A DNA stretch of 64,000 nucleotides from Pseudomonas sp. C1C7 (GTDB lineage Bacteria > Pseudomonadota > Gammaproteobacteria > Pseudomonadales > Pseudomonadaceae). Both the position numbers and the translations under genes were made by a program. Where the stretch lies: positions 124,001 to 188,000 of the forward strand of contig NZ_JABFMP010000008.1 of the NCBI RefSeq assembly GCF_013359595.1, given 5' to 3'. Under the pieces are notes generated by a model. The model was given only the letters and a program-made list of their open reading frames with translations. It had not been told where the DNA came from and ran no database searches. Shown in pieces: positions 1 to 9,569 of this stretch; within the stretch, counting starts at the first letter, position 1; each line of letters opens with the position of its first letter.

Positions 1-1
1 G

Positions 2-415
2 GTACGCGGGGCCAGCACCCTGAGCCAGCAAGTCTCGAAAAACCTGTTCCTGTGGTCCGGCCGCAGCTGGCTGCGCAAAGGGCTGGAAGCCTGGTTCACC
101 GGGCTGATCGAAGTGTTCTGGCCCAAGCAGCGGATTCTCGAGGTCTACCTGAACAGCGCCGAGTGGGATGACGGGGTGTTTGGCGCAGAAGCGGCGGCGC
201 GGCATCACTTCGGCGTCAGCGCCAAAAATCTCAGTCGCCAACAGTCGAGTCTGCTGGCGGCGGTATTGCCGAACCCGCGGGTCTGGAGCGCGAGCCACCC
301 TACCAGCTATGTGGCGCGGCGTGCCGGGTGGATTCGGCGGCAGATGAGTCAGCTGGGTGGCGACAGCTATCTGGTGGGGCTCAACGATTCGCGCCGGGCG
401 CCGTGGTCCCGATAA
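2..415 (+). CDS. mtgA: Monofunctional peptidoglycan glycosyltransferase MtgA, 3' part only
   Basis: Polymerises lipid II into glycan strands at the periplasmic face of the inner membrane. The window opens inside the gene, so the N-terminal membrane anchor and the motif with the catalytic glutamate are missing. The reading frame is open from base 2 and starts with [16 protein letters not shown], the GT51 motif II. It continues with the [12 protein letters not shown] motif and [13 protein letters not shown], both typical of MtgA/PBP1 transglycosylase domains. The C-terminus ends soon after the GT51 fold with no transpeptidase domain, so this is the monofunctional type. It converges on rpoH with a REP pair and a terminator between them. 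Family certain; start not visible. Confidence 0.93.
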   Translation, partial: VRGASTLSQQVSKNLFLWSGRSWLRKGLEAWFTGLIEVFWPKQRILEVYLNSAEWDDGVFGAEAAARHHFGVSAKNLSRQQSSLLAAVLPNPRVWSASHPTSYVARRAGWIRRQMSQLGGDSYLVGLNDSRRAPWSR

Positions 416-419
416 AAGC

Positions 420-497
420 AAAAGATCGCAGCCTTCGGCAGCTCCTGCATGGAATGGTGTGCCCCCTGTAGGAGCTGCCGAAGGCTGCGATCTTTTG
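420..497. repeat. REP pair (GATCGCAGCC type) between mtgA and rpoH
   Basis: Inverted arms AAAAGATCGCAGCCTTCGG and its complement are separated by a short loop with little symmetry. The same arm sequence recurs at 16883, 23887, 38692 and 58244. It starts five bases after the mtgA stop codon, in a convergent junction. Confidence 0.9.
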
Positions 498-507
498 ATC
501 TTCAAAC

Positions 508-540
508 AAAAACGCCCCGATCAATGATCGGGGCGTTTTT
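508..540 (-). terminator. Intrinsic terminator of rpoH, probably bidirectional
   Basis: A GC-rich stem ACGCCCCGATCA / TGATCGGGGCGT with a very short loop is flanked by A and T runs on both sides. It lies 17 bases past the rpoH stop codon and can also stop transcription coming from mtgA. Confidence 0.9.
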
Positions 541-557
541 CATGTCCATCCCACCGC

Positions 558-1412
558 TTACGCGGCGATCGACAACTTGAGCTTGTTCATCGCGCTTTTC
601 TCAAGCTGACGAATACGCTCGGCCGACACGTTGTACTTCTGCGCCAGGTCGTGCAGCGTGGCTTTTTCTTCTGCCAGCCAGCGCTGGTAGAGGATGTCGC
701 GGCTGCGGTCGTCCAGCACTTCCAGCGCTTCGTGCAGGTTGTGGTTGGAGTTGTCACTCCAGTCGGCATCTTCCAGTTGACGGGCCGGGTCGTACCGGTG
801 GTCTTCCAGATAGTTGGCCGGCGACTGGAAAGCGCTGTCGTCGTCGGCTTCGGCAGCCGGGTCGAAGGCCATGTCATGGCCGGTCAGGCGACTTTCCATC
901 TCGCGCACTTCCCGCGGCTCGACGCCGAGGCTTTCGGCCACGCGATGCACTTCTTCGTTGTTCAACCAGGCCAGACGCTTCTTCTGGCTGCGCAGGTTGA
1001 AGAACAGCTTGCGCTGGGCCTTGGTGGTGGCCACTTTCACGATGCGCCAGTTGCGCAGGATGAATTCGTGGATTTCAGCCTTGATCCAGTGCACGGCGAA
1101 CGAAACCAGACGCACGCCCATTTCCGGGTTGAAACGCTTCACGGCCTTCATCAGGCCGACGTTGCCTTCCTGGATCAGGTCAGCCTGAGCCAGACCGTAG
1201 CCGGAATAGCTACGGGCGATATGTACGACAAAACGCAAGTGGGCGAGCACCATCTGCCGAGCCGCCTCAAGATCCTGCTCATAATAGAGACTCTCGGCCA
1301 GTTCACGCTCCTGCTCCGGCGACAGCAATGGAATGCTGTTGACGGTGTGCACATAGGCTTCCAGGTTCGCACCCGGGACCAGCGCATACGCAGGCTGCAA
1401 AGAATTGGTCAT
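558..1412 (-). CDS. rpoH: RNA polymerase sigma-32 factor RpoH
   Basis: Heat-shock sigma factor that directs RNA polymerase to chaperone and protease promoters. The 284-residue protein has region 2 (about residues 50-125, with [14 protein letters not shown]), then the RpoH box QRKLFFNLR at residues 133-141, which separates RpoH from other group 3 sigma factors. Region 4 follows, with a helix-turn-helix near [19 protein letters not shown]. The start ATG has a good ribosome site (CGGAGG) upstream. It lies 112 bases downstream of ftsX on the same strand, the usual gamma-proteobacterial order. The 5' region may form a thermosensor as in E. coli, but I did not fold it. Confidence 0.98.
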   Translation of the reverse strand: MTNSLQPAYALVPGANLEAYVHTVNSIPLLSPEQERELAESLYYEQDLEAARQMVLAHLRFVVHIARSYSGYGLAQADLIQEGNVGLMKAVKRFNPEMGVRLVSFAVHWIKAEIHEFILRNWRIVKVATTKAQRKLFFNLRSQKKRLAWLNNEEVHRVAESLGVEPREVREMESRLTGHDMAFDPAAEADDDSAFQSPANYLEDHRYDPARQLEDADWSDNSNHNLHEALEVLDDRSRDILYQRWLAEEKATLHDLAQKYNVSAERIRQLEKSAMNKLKLSIAA

Positions 1413-1524
1413 ACGAAAAAACCTCCGACTTACAAACTCGTGCCGTTAAGCACTGCCAGAATTGACCGGAAACCGAAGAACAAGTTCCCACAAAAAATGA
1501 AAGGTCAATACGAGCAAAATGACA

Positions 1525-2547
1525 TTACTTGGGTGCAAGCTCCCGCAAATGGCGAGCGACTGCAATCCATGCACCGATATACCCCAACAGTACCGCGCCA
1601 AGCAAGAGAGACAGACCGTCGGCGACCGGCACGCCGGCCAGCGCAAAATCACTGCCGTACAAACCGGCCAGTCCCACTACCGCGTCGTTCAGCCAATCAA
1701 GGCCGAACGCCAGCACGCCCCAGGAAAGAATCCCCGCACCAAAGCCATACAGCGCGCCCATATAGAGGAAGGGCCTGCGCACATAGCTGTCAGTGCCGCC
1801 GACGAGTTTAATCACTTCTATCTCTGTGCGGCGGTTTTCAATATGAAGACGAATGGTATTGCCTATCACCAAAAGTAATGCGGAAACCAGAAGCACGGTC
1901 AGACCGAAGACAAATCGGTCGCCCAGCTTGAGGATGGCTGCCAGACGCTCGACCCAGACTAGATCAAGCTGCGCCTGTTGTACCTTGGGCAATTCGGAAA
2001 GTTTTTGTCTTAATGCTTCAAGCGTCGACTTGTCGACTTCCTTCGGCGTCACCAGGACCACACCGGGCAGCGGGTTTTCCGGCAGTTCCTTGAGCGCCTC
2101 ACCCAGGCCGGACTGCTGCTGGAACTCTTCCAGCGCCTGATCGCGCCCCACATATTCGGCATCAGCCACACCGGGCATGCCCTTGATCTGCTCGCGCAGC
2201 GCTTCGCCTTCCGTCGGGCTGGCTTCGAGTTGCAGGTACAGGGAAATCTGCGCCGCACGCTGCCTGGAACCACCGAGACGCTCGACGTTGCTCAGCAAAA
2301 GTGACAGCCCCATGGGCAGACTCAGGGCCACCGCCATCACCATGCAGGTGAAAAAGCTGCCGATGGGCTGCTTGCCCAGGCGGCGCAGGCTGTCCGCCAT
2401 GCTGGCGCGATGGCTTTCGATCCAGGCGCGGAACAGCGTGGCGAAGTCCGGGCCGTCATCGTCGTCGTGTTTTTTCTTGGCAGGCTGCGGATCGGCGGCC
2501 TTGGGGGCCACGCGCTCGGAAACCTTTGGACTGCGTGTCGCACTCAT
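1525..2547 (-). CDS. ftsX: Cell-division ABC transporter permease-like protein FtsX
   Basis: Membrane partner of FtsE. The FtsEX complex at the division ring activates periplasmic amidases through EnvC-like factors. The 340-residue protein has a polar, lysine- and aspartate-rich cytoplasmic N-terminus (about 1-55). A first membrane segment near residue 65 is followed by a large periplasmic domain, then three more hydrophobic segments in the C-terminal half, the usual FtsX layout. Its start overlaps the ftsE stop by four bases (ATGA), which suggests translational coupling in a ftsY-ftsE-ftsX operon. Confidence 0.97.
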   Translation of the reverse strand: MSATRSPKVSERVAPKAADPQPAKKKHDDDDGPDFATLFRAWIESHRASMADSLRRLGKQPIGSFFTCMVMAVALSLPMGLSLLLSNVERLGGSRQRAAQISLYLQLEASPTEGEALREQIKGMPGVADAEYVGRDQALEEFQQQSGLGEALKELPENPLPGVVLVTPKEVDKSTLEALRQKLSELPKVQQAQLDLVWVERLAAILKLGDRFVFGLTVLLVSALLLVIGNTIRLHIENRRTEIEVIKLVGGTDSYVRRPFLYMGALYGFGAGILSWGVLAFGLDWLNDAVVGLAGLYGSDFALAGVPVADGLSLLLGAVLLGYIGAWIAVARHLRELAPK

Positions 2548-3215
2548 ACCCCGGCCTCCCCGTCGCCGATCAATCGACCGCGCTGCAAGGTCAGCATGCG
2601 GTGGCGCATGCGCGCAATCAGTGCCAGGTCGTGACTGGCGATCAGCACGCTAGTGCCCAGGCGGTTGATATCTTCGAACACACCCATGATTTCCGCCGCC
2701 AGACGCGGGTCGAGGTTACCGGTCGGTTCGTCCGCCAGCAGCAGTGCCGGGCGGTGAACGATGGCGCGGGCGATGCCGACGCGCTGTTGCTGACCGGTGG
2801 ACAGATCGCCGGGATACAGATCGGCCTTGTCCGACAGCGCAACGCGCTCCAGGGCCGAATCCACGCGCTTGGCGACTTCGACCTTGGACAGGCCGAGAAT
2901 CTGCAACGGCAGCGCGACGTTGTTGAACACCGTGCGGTCGAACAGCAGTTGGTGGTTCTGGAACACCACGCCGATCTGTCGGCGCAGGAATGGAATCTGC
3001 GCGTTGCTGATGGTGCTCAGGTCCTGTCCGGCGAGCAGCAGCTTGCCGCTGGTCGGGCGCTCCATGGCCAGCAACAGCCGCAACAGGGTGCTTTTACCGG
3101 CGCCGGAATGGCCGGTGACAAACAGAAACTCGCCACGACGGACTCGAAAGCTCAGCTCATGCAAGCCGACGTGACCGTTCGGATAGCGCTTACCGACCTG
3201 TTCGAAACGAATCAT
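2544..3215 (-). CDS. ftsE: Cell-division ATP-binding protein FtsE
   Basis: ABC-type ATPase that drives FtsX at the septum. The 223-residue protein carries Walker A GHSGAGKST at residues 35-43, the signature LSTGQQQRVGIARA and Walker B LLLADEPTGNLD, so all nucleotide-binding elements are intact. The size fits a single nucleotide-binding domain. It overlaps ftsY by four bases upstream and ftsX by four bases downstream. Confidence 0.98.
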   Translation of the reverse strand: MIRFEQVGKRYPNGHVGLHELSFRVRRGEFLFVTGHSGAGKSTLLRLLLAMERPTSGKLLLAGQDLSTISNAQIPFLRRQIGVVFQNHQLLFDRTVFNNVALPLQILGLSKVEVAKRVDSALERVALSDKADLYPGDLSTGQQQRVGIARAIVHRPALLLADEPTGNLDPRLAAEIMGVFEDINRLGTSVLIASHDLALIARMRHRMLTLQRGRLIGDGEAGV

Positions 3216-4711
3216 GAACGCTCCCGCTCGGCAAACAGTGCCTGGACAAAGGGTTCAGCTTCAAAAGTGCGCAAATCGTCGATGCCTTCACCGACACCGA
3301 TGTAGCGGATCGGCAGGCCGAACTGCTTGGCCAGGGCAAAAATCACCCCGCCCTTGGCGGTGCCGTCGAGTTTGGTCAGCGCCAGGCCCGTCAGTTCGAC
3401 GGTCTGGTTGAATTGCTTGGCCTGGTTGATGGCGTTCTGGCCGGTACCGGCATCGAGCACCAGCAGCACTTCGTGCGGCGCGTCGGCGTCGAGCTTGCCG
3501 ATCACCCGGCGAACCTTCTTCAGCTCTTCCATCAGGTTGTCTTTGGTGTGCAGACGACCGGCGGTGTCGGCGATCAGCACGTCGATGCCACGGGCCTTGG
3601 CGGCCTGCACGGCGTCGAAGATCACCGAAGCCGAGTCGGCGCCAGTGTGCTGGGCGATGACCGGGATCTTGTTGCGCTCCCCCCAGACCTGCAATTGCTC
3701 CACCGCCGCGGCGCGGAAGGTGTCGCCGGCGGCCAGCATGACTTTCTTGCCTTCCAGCTGCAGCTTCTTCGCCAGCTTGCCGATGGTGGTGGTCTTGCCG
3801 GCGCCGTTGACGCCGACCACCAGAATCACGAACGGCTTGTTCTGCGAGTGGATTTTGAGTGGTTGCTCGACAGGCCGCAGCATCGCCGCCAGCTCGCCCT
3901 GCAGGGATTTGTACAGCGCATCGGAATCGGCCAGCTCCTTGCGCGCGACCTTCTGGGTCAGGCGCTGGATGATCACCGAAGTGGCTTCGACGCCAACGTC
4001 AGCGGTCAGCAAGCGGGTTTCGAGATCATCGAGCAACTCGTCATCGATGGCTTTCTTGCCCAGGAACAGGCTGGCCATGCCTTCGCCGATGCTGGCACTG
4101 GTCTTGGACAGGCCCTGCTTGAGACGGGCGAAGAAACCGGTTTTGGCTTCTTCGACGCGCGGTGGCTCGGCAGGCTTTTCGACAGGAGCTTCGACAGGCG
4201 CTTCGACGGGAGCGACAGGGGCAGCAGCTACGGGCGCAGGCGCCTGGACTACCGGTGCAGGCGGGGCCACGAAGGCAGGAACGACAGGTTCGGGAGCAAC
4301 AGGCTCGGCCTGGACAACGGGCGCTGCGACCGGCGCCTGAACCGGCTCGGGTGCAAACGCGCTCGGCGCGGGAATCGGTGGAGTAACGTGCGGCGCCTGT
4401 TCATCTTCAACCAGTGCCACCGGCTCTTCCGCCACCGGCAAGGTCAGCCATGGCTCGGAAGCTGGCGTCAAAGGCTGTTCGACGGCAACGGCAGGCTCCG
4501 CTTCGACCACCGGCTGGAGCACCGGCTCCGCGATCGGCAATACCACCGGTGCCGGTTCTGCTGTTTCTACAGCTGGCGCGGGAGCCGGCTCGGGAATTGG
4601 TTGGGGCTGTTCGACGACGGGTTCCTGCGGCTTTTTGCGCAGCCATCCGAACAGGCTTTTTTTCTCGCCAGCCGCAGCTGGGGTCTTCTTGTCGTCGTTG
4701 GAACCAAACAT
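3212..4711 (-). CDS. ftsY: Signal recognition particle receptor FtsY
   Basis: GTPase that receives SRP-ribosome complexes at the membrane. The C-terminal NG domain is complete: G1 [10 protein letters not shown] at residues 300-309, DTAGR at 382-386 and TKLD at 446-449. The start of the N domain follows the amphipathic stretch [14 protein letters not shown] at about 191. Residues 28-188 form an acidic, proline- and alanine-rich linker with short repeats such as [14 protein letters not shown], longer than a minimal FtsY but common in Pseudomonas. First gene of the ftsYEX operon, divergent from the M16 peptidase pair. Confidence 0.98.
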   Translation of the reverse strand: MFGSNDDKKTPAAAGEKKSLFGWLRKKPQEPVVEQPQPIPEPAPAPAVETAEPAPVVLPIAEPVLQPVVEAEPAVAVEQPLTPASEPWLTLPVAEEPVALVEDEQAPHVTPPIPAPSAFAPEPVQAPVAAPVVQAEPVAPEPVVPAFVAPPAPVVQAPAPVAAAPVAPVEAPVEAPVEKPAEPPRVEEAKTGFFARLKQGLSKTSASIGEGMASLFLGKKAIDDELLDDLETRLLTADVGVEATSVIIQRLTQKVARKELADSDALYKSLQGELAAMLRPVEQPLKIHSQNKPFVILVVGVNGAGKTTTIGKLAKKLQLEGKKVMLAAGDTFRAAAVEQLQVWGERNKIPVIAQHTGADSASVIFDAVQAAKARGIDVLIADTAGRLHTKDNLMEELKKVRRVIGKLDADAPHEVLLVLDAGTGQNAINQAKQFNQTVELTGLALTKLDGTAKGGVIFALAKQFGLPIRYIGVGEGIDDLRTFEAEPFVQALFAERERS

Positions 4712-5054
4712 GGAGGACGGCTATCTCACGGTAGCGACGCGCCAAGGGGCGCCCCGGTAATAAATATTCGATGCAGAACAGACTGCGATTGATCGAGCTT
4801 GTTCACGCGCAACATTTTGTCGAGGTGCTGATCGGCGCCTCAAGGAATCGATTTCTCAATGGACTAAAGCAGCAAAATCGGCGAAAAAGCAGAAATCGGT
4901 TGATAAATATCCACCTTTCGTCGCAAACCCATTCAACCTGATCAAGCATAAAGGCCTGATAGGCGTGGCCGCCGCTAAAACGGATCAGTATCCTAGCACC
5001 CTCTCGCCCGCAGACGCTAAGACCAAGCGGGCAGCCCAACAGGTTTAAAAACGA
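4712..5054. other. 343-base divergent intergenic region between ftsY and the M16 genes
   Basis: This AT-richer stretch must hold the promoters of ftsY (leftward) and of the M16 pair (rightward). A minus-strand open frame at 4803-5039 has no recognisable domain, and I do not regard it as a gene. I see no convincing sigma-70 box pair, no REP element and no RNA gene here. Confidence 0.5.
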
Positions 5055-6410
5055 ATGAATGCTCTAGCCCGCCGCGCCGCAGGCCTGCTGCTCAGCACAG
5101 TTTGTCTGCCCCTCTCGGCCCTGGCTGCCGATCCGCAACCCACCCACGAATTCACCCTCGACAATGGCTTGAAGGTCGTCGTGCGCGAAGACCATCGCGC
5201 GCCGGTGGTGGTTTCCCAGGTCTGGTACAAAGTCGGGTCCAGCTACGAGACGCCGGGTCAGACCGGCCTGTCCCACGCCCTGGAACACATGATGTTCAAG
5301 GGCAGCGAAAAAGTCGGCCCCGGCGAAGCGTCGCTGATCCTGCGCGACCTCGGCGCCGAAGAGAACGCTTTCACCAGCGATGACTTCACCGCCTATTACC
5401 AGGTGCTGGCCCGCGACCGTCTGGGCGTGGCCTTCGAACTGGAAGCCGACCGCATGGCCAGCCTGCGCCTGCCGCCTGACGAGTTCGCACGCGAGATCGA
5501 AGTGATCAAGGAAGAACGCCGCCTGCGCACCGACGACAAGCCGATGTCCAAGGCCTACGAGCGCTTCAAGGCCATGGCCTATCCCGCCAGCGGCTACCAC
5601 ACGCCGACCATCGGCTGGATGGCGGACCTGGACCGCATGAAAGTCGAAGAGCTGCGTCACTGGTATGAATCCTGGTACGTGCCGAACAACGCAACCCTGG
5701 TGGTGGTCGGCGACGTGACCCCGGACGAAGTCAAAACCCTGGCCCAGCGCTACTTCGGCCCGATCGCCAGACGCGATGTGCCGCCGGCGAAGATCCCGCT
5801 GGAACTGGCCGAACCCGGCGAGCGCCAGATCACCCTGCACGTGAAGACCCAACTGCCCAGCCTGATGCTGGCGTTCAACGTGCCGAGCATCGCCACCGCC
5901 GAAGACAAACGCTCGGTCAACGCCCTGCGCCTGATCTCGGCCCTGCTCGACGGCGGCTACAGCGCGCGCATCCCGACACAACTGGAGCGCGGCGAGGAAC
6001 TGGTGTCCGGCGGCTCGTCGAGCTACGACGCCTACACCCGCGGCGACAGCCTGTTCACCCTGTCGGCCACGCCCAACAGCCAGAAGAAAAAGACCATGGC
6101 CCAGGCCGAAGCCGGTTTGTGGAAGCTGCTCGAACAGCTGAAGACTACCGCGCCGTCCGCCGAAGAACTCGAGCGTGTACGCGCCCAGGTCATTGCCGGC
6201 CTGGTTTACGAGCGTGACTCGATCACCAGCCAAGCCACCGCCATCGGCCAGCTGGAGACCGTCGGCCTGTCCTGGAAACTGATGGACACCGAACTTGCCG
6301 ACCTGGAAAGCGTGACCCCACAAGACATCCAGAACGCCGCCAAGCTGTATTTCACCCGCGAACGTCTCAGCGTCGCCCATGTACTGCCGGAGGAGACGCC
6401 TCATGAGTGA
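5055..6410 (+). CDS. M16 family zinc metallopeptidase, catalytic member
   Basis: Probable secreted or periplasmic insulinase-type peptidase. Residues 1-25 form a signal peptide ending in SALAAD. The inverted zinc site HALEH is at residues 74-78 and the downstream acidic motif FELEADRM follows, so this subunit should be catalytic. At 451 residues it is a half-size M16B protein, of the kind that pairs with a second subunit to close the chamber. The next gene begins inside its last codons and encodes a homologue without the zinc motif, so the two probably form a heterodimer. Substrate unknown. Confidence 0.93.
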   Translation: MNALARRAAGLLLSTVCLPLSALAADPQPTHEFTLDNGLKVVVREDHRAPVVVSQVWYKVGSSYETPGQTGLSHALEHMMFKGSEKVGPGEASLILRDLGAEENAFTSDDFTAYYQVLARDRLGVAFELEADRMASLRLPPDEFAREIEVIKEERRLRTDDKPMSKAYERFKAMAYPASGYHTPTIGWMADLDRMKVEELRHWYESWYVPNNATLVVVGDVTPDEVKTLAQRYFGPIARRDVPPAKIPLELAEPGERQITLHVKTQLPSLMLAFNVPSIATAEDKRSVNALRLISALLDGGYSARIPTQLERGEELVSGGSSSYDAYTRGDSLFTLSATPNSQKKKTMAQAEAGLWKLLEQLKTTAPSAEELERVRAQVIAGLVYERDSITSQATAIGQLETVGLSWKLMDTELADLESVTPQDIQNAAKLYFTRERLSVAHVLPEETPHE

Positions 6411-7893
6411 TCACAAGAAACCGCGCCGCGCCTTGCTCGGCCTGGTCGCCGTGGCCCTGATCGGCTCGGCTGCCTTCTATTTCACCAAGACCGGCGACAC
6501 CGTCGCCAGCGAAGCCCTGGACAAAGCCAAGGCCAGCCAGAAGCTGCAATCGCTGGCCGAACTCAACGGCAAGGCGCCAAGCCATCGCAAACTCGACGTA
6601 CAGACCTGGAACACCGCCGAAGGCGCCAAGGTGCTGTTCGTCGAAGCCCGTGAGCTGCCGATGTTCGACATGCGCCTGATCTTCGCCGCCGGCAGCAGCC
6701 AGGACGGCGACGCTCCTGGCCTGGCCCTGCTGACCAACGCCATGCTCAACGAAGGCGTGGCCGGCAAGGATGTCAGCGCCATCGCCCAGGGCTTCGAAGG
6801 CCTGGGCGCCGATTTCGGCAACGGTGCCTACAAGGACATGGCGGTGGCGTCCCTGCGCAGCCTCAGTGCCGCGGACAAGCGCGAACCGGCGCTCAAACTG
6901 TTCGCCGAAGTCGTCGGCAAGCCGACCTTTCCCGAGGACTCCTTCACCCGCATCAAGAACCAGATGCTCGCCGGTTTCGAATACCAGAAGCAGAACCCCG
7001 GCAAACTGGCCAGCCTTGAGCTGATGAACCGCCTGTATGGCGATCATCCGTACGCCCACGCCAGCGATGGCACGGCCAAAAGCGTTCCGGCCGTCACCCT
7101 GGCGCAACTGCGGGCGTTCCACCAGAAAGCCTATGCCGCCGGCAACGTGGTGATCGCGCTGGTCGGCGACCTGTCCCGCGCCGAGGCCGAAGCCATTGCC
7201 GCCCAGGTTTCCGCCGCCCTCCCGAAAGGCCCGGCCCTGGCGAAGATCGCGCAACCGATCGAACCCAAGGCCAGCATCGGCCACATCGAGTTCCCGTCCA
7301 AGCAGACCAACCTGATGCTCGCGCAACTGGGCATCGACCGTGACGATCCGGATTACGCGGCCCTGTCCATGGGCAACCAGATCCTTGGCGGCGGCGGTTT
7401 CGGCACGCGACTGATGAGCGAAGTGCGGGAGAAACGTGGTTTGGCCTATGGCGTGTATTCGGGCTTCACCCCGATGCAGGCGCGCGGCCCGTTCATGATC
7501 AACCTGCAGACCCGCGCCGAGATGAGCGAAGGCACCCTGAAACTGGTGCAGGACGTGCTTGCCGACTACCTCAAGACCGGCCCGACCCAGAAGGAACTCG
7601 ACGATGCCAAGCGCGAACTGGCCGGCAGCTTCCCGCTGTCCACCGCCAGCAACGCCGATATCGTCGGCCAGCTGGGTGCGATCGGCTTCTACAATCTGCC
7701 ATTGAGTCACCTGGAAGACTTCATGCAGCAGTCGCAGAACCTGACCGTCGAGCAAGTCAGGGATGCGCTGAACAAACACTTGAGCACGGATAAAATGGTC
7801 ATCGTCAGCGCTGGTCCGACCGTGCCGCAAAAGCCGTTACCGGCCCCATCTGATAAACCTGCCGAGCAACCGCTCGGGGTTCCGGAGCATTAA
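6403..7893 (+). CDS. M16 family peptidase-like protein, non-catalytic partner
   Basis: The start is taken at 6403, which has GGAGGAG-like bases (CGGAGGAG) upstream and overlaps the preceding stop. An ATG 24 bases earlier lacks this spacing. The 496-residue product has one N-terminal hydrophobic segment (LLGLVAVALIGSAAFYF), which may act as signal or anchor, followed by an M16 fold. At the position of HxxEH it reads LALLTNAMLNEG, so zinc ligands are absent. The C-terminal M16 half is well kept (GGGGFGTRLMSEVREKRGLAYGV region). Likely the substrate-binding partner of the upstream enzyme. Confidence 0.92.
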   Translation: MSDHKKPRRALLGLVAVALIGSAAFYFTKTGDTVASEALDKAKASQKLQSLAELNGKAPSHRKLDVQTWNTAEGAKVLFVEARELPMFDMRLIFAAGSSQDGDAPGLALLTNAMLNEGVAGKDVSAIAQGFEGLGADFGNGAYKDMAVASLRSLSAADKREPALKLFAEVVGKPTFPEDSFTRIKNQMLAGFEYQKQNPGKLASLELMNRLYGDHPYAHASDGTAKSVPAVTLAQLRAFHQKAYAAGNVVIALVGDLSRAEAEAIAAQVSAALPKGPALAKIAQPIEPKASIGHIEFPSKQTNLMLAQLGIDRDDPDYAALSMGNQILGGGGFGTRLMSEVREKRGLAYGVYSGFTPMQARGPFMINLQTRAEMSEGTLKLVQDVLADYLKTGPTQKELDDAKRELAGSFPLSTASNADIVGQLGAIGFYNLPLSHLEDFMQQSQNLTVEQVRDALNKHLSTDKMVIVSAGPTVPQKPLPAPSDKPAEQPLGVPEH

Positions 7894-8504
7894 TGGCCAC
7901 TCGTGCGAAAAAACCTGCCCCAAGACAGCACAACGGCGTGAACCAGCTGCGCATCATCGGCGGCGAATGGCGCAGCCGCAAGCTGAGCTTCCCCGACGCC
8001 CCGGGCCTGCGCCCGACGCCGGACCGGGTGCGTGAAACCCTGTTCAACTGGCTCGCCCCCTACGTGCCCGGCGCCAAGGTGTTCGACCCGTTTGCCGGCA
8101 GTGGCGCGCTGTTCCTCGAAGCCCTGTCCCGTGGCGCCTCCACGGGTCAGGCGCTGGATGCCAGCAGTCTGGCGGTGTCCAGCCTGAAGGAACACCTGGG
8201 CACCCTGCGCTGCACCAACGGTCATGTGCAGACCGCCGACGCCCTGCGTTATCTGGAAACCCAGCCGGCCATCGCCTATGACCTGGTATTCCTCGACCCA
8301 CCGTTCCACCAGGACCTGCTGCCAGCCGTTTGCAAGCTGCTCGAAGAGCGCCAGTGGCTGGCCGAGGACGCCTGGGTCTACACCGAAAGCGAAACCGCCC
8401 CCTCGACCCTCAGTCTGCCCGGCAACTGGCGCCTGCACCGGGAGCAAAAATCCGGGCAGGTCTATTATTCGTTGTGGCAACGTATGGCAGAGATCGCCGG
8501 CTGA
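7893..8504 (+). CDS. rsmD: 16S rRNA (guanine-966 N2)-methyltransferase RsmD
   Basis: Methylates G966 of 16S rRNA using S-adenosylmethionine. The 203-residue protein has the RsmD N-terminal signature RIIGGEWRSRKL, then PTPDRVRETLFNWL, the SAM motif DPFAGSGALFLEALSRG at residues 65-81, and the catalytic DPPF at 135-138. It starts on the last base of the preceding stop codon (TAATG), so it is translationally coupled to the M16 pair. This order is known from other Pseudomonas. Confidence 0.97.
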   Translation: MATRAKKPAPRQHNGVNQLRIIGGEWRSRKLSFPDAPGLRPTPDRVRETLFNWLAPYVPGAKVFDPFAGSGALFLEALSRGASTGQALDASSLAVSSLKEHLGTLRCTNGHVQTADALRYLETQPAIAYDLVFLDPPFHQDLLPAVCKLLEERQWLAEDAWVYTESETAPSTLSLPGNWRLHREQKSGQVYYSLWQRMAEIAG

Positions 8505-8567
8505 TCGGCCGGCCTGTACAAGGCGCGCACCTTGATCCGGGTGCGCGTTGCTGCTTCGAGAGCAATC

Positions 8568-9566
8568 GTGTCCCATCCGTCAGAACGCTTCACTCCCGCC
8601 TTCGGCCTCGGCAACCCGCACTTGCAGACCTTGTGGGGACCGCTGTGGCGTAAAACCACCCATATCGAGCGCGAACGCGAGCGTCTGTGGCTCGAAGACG
8701 GCGACTTCCTGGATCTTGACTGGCACGGCCCGCACAGCGCCGAAGCGCCCTTGGTGCTGGTGTTGCACGGGCTCACCGGCTCGTCGAACTCGCCTTATGT
8801 GGCCGGCATGCAAAAAGCGCTGGGCGACCGTGGCTGGGCCAGCGTCGCGCTGAACTGGCGCGGCTGCTCAGGCGAACCCAACCTGCTGCCACGCAGCTAC
8901 CATTCCGGCGCCAGCGAAGATCTGGCCGAAACCATCAGCCACCTGCGGGCCAAGCGACCACTGGCACCGCTGTACGCGGTGGGTTATTCGCTGGGCGGTA
9001 ATGTCCTGCTCAAGCACCTGGGCGAAACCGGCAGTGACAGCGGCGTGCTCGGCGCCGTGGCGGTGTCGGTGCCGTTTCGTCTGGACCAGTGCGCCGACCG
9101 CATCGGCCAGGGTTTCTCCAAGGTCTATCAGGCGCATTTCATGCGCGAGATGCTCGCCTACATCAAGAACAAGCAGCGCCAGTTCCAGCATGACGGGCGC
9201 GAAGATGGCCTGGCGGCACTGGCGGCCCTGGGCTCGCTGGAGAACCTGCGCACCTTCTGGGATTTCGATGGCCGGGTGACGGCGCCGCTCAACGGCTTCC
9301 TCGATGCCGAGGACTACTACCGCCGGGCGTCGAGCCGCTATTTCCTGGGTAAAATCCGCACCCCGACCCTGATCATCCAGGCCGCCGACGACCCCTTCGT
9401 GTTTCCCCACAGCCTGCCGCAAGCCGAAGAGCTGTCGCCCTCCACGCAATTCGAGTTGCAGGCACGGGGCGGACATGTGGGATTCGTCGACGGCTCGGTC
9501 AGGCAACCGGGTTACTACCTTGAGCGGCGGATTCCGCAATGGCTCAGCTCTGTAGGGCTGACATAG
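8568..9566 (+). CDS. YheT-type alpha/beta hydrolase
   Basis: Probable carboxylesterase of the YheT/ABHD1-3 family. It shows FGLGNPHLQTLWGPLWR near the N-terminus, the oxyanion-side motif LHGLTGSSNSPYV, and the nucleophile elbow GYSLGG with Ser141. The C-terminal RGGHVGFVDG supplies the histidine. The start is uncertain. I prefer the GTG at 8568, which has GAGAG upstream and gives the N-terminus usual in the family. The frame is open to a TTG at 8532. Physiological substrate unknown. Confidence 0.88.
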   Translation: MSHPSERFTPAFGLGNPHLQTLWGPLWRKTTHIERERERLWLEDGDFLDLDWHGPHSAEAPLVLVLHGLTGSSNSPYVAGMQKALGDRGWASVALNWRGCSGEPNLLPRSYHSGASEDLAETISHLRAKRPLAPLYAVGYSLGGNVLLKHLGETGSDSGVLGAVAVSVPFRLDQCADRIGQGFSKVYQAHFMREMLAYIKNKQRQFQHDGREDGLAALAALGSLENLRTFWDFDGRVTAPLNGFLDAEDYYRRASSRYFLGKIRTPTLIIQAADDPFVFPHSLPQAEELSPSTQFELQARGGHVGFVDGSVRQPGYYLERRIPQWLSSVGLT

Positions 9567-9569
9567 GTC

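Noticed and set aside
651..1811. Long plus-strand open frame antisense to rpoH
   Set aside because: High GC shadow of the rpoH frame, no domain, and it crosses the rpoH promoter.
3413..4792. Plus-strand frame of 459 codons antisense to ftsY
   Set aside because: Low-complexity repeat shadow of the ftsY linker with no homology signal.
4803..5039. Minus-strand 78-codon frame in the ftsY/M16 intergenic region
   Set aside because: No domain, odd composition and no good ribosome site.
5064..6404. 446-codon minus frame over the catalytic M16 gene
   Set aside because: Antisense to the real gene, which has HALEH; rich in His/Gln/Ala/Gly as expected for shadows.
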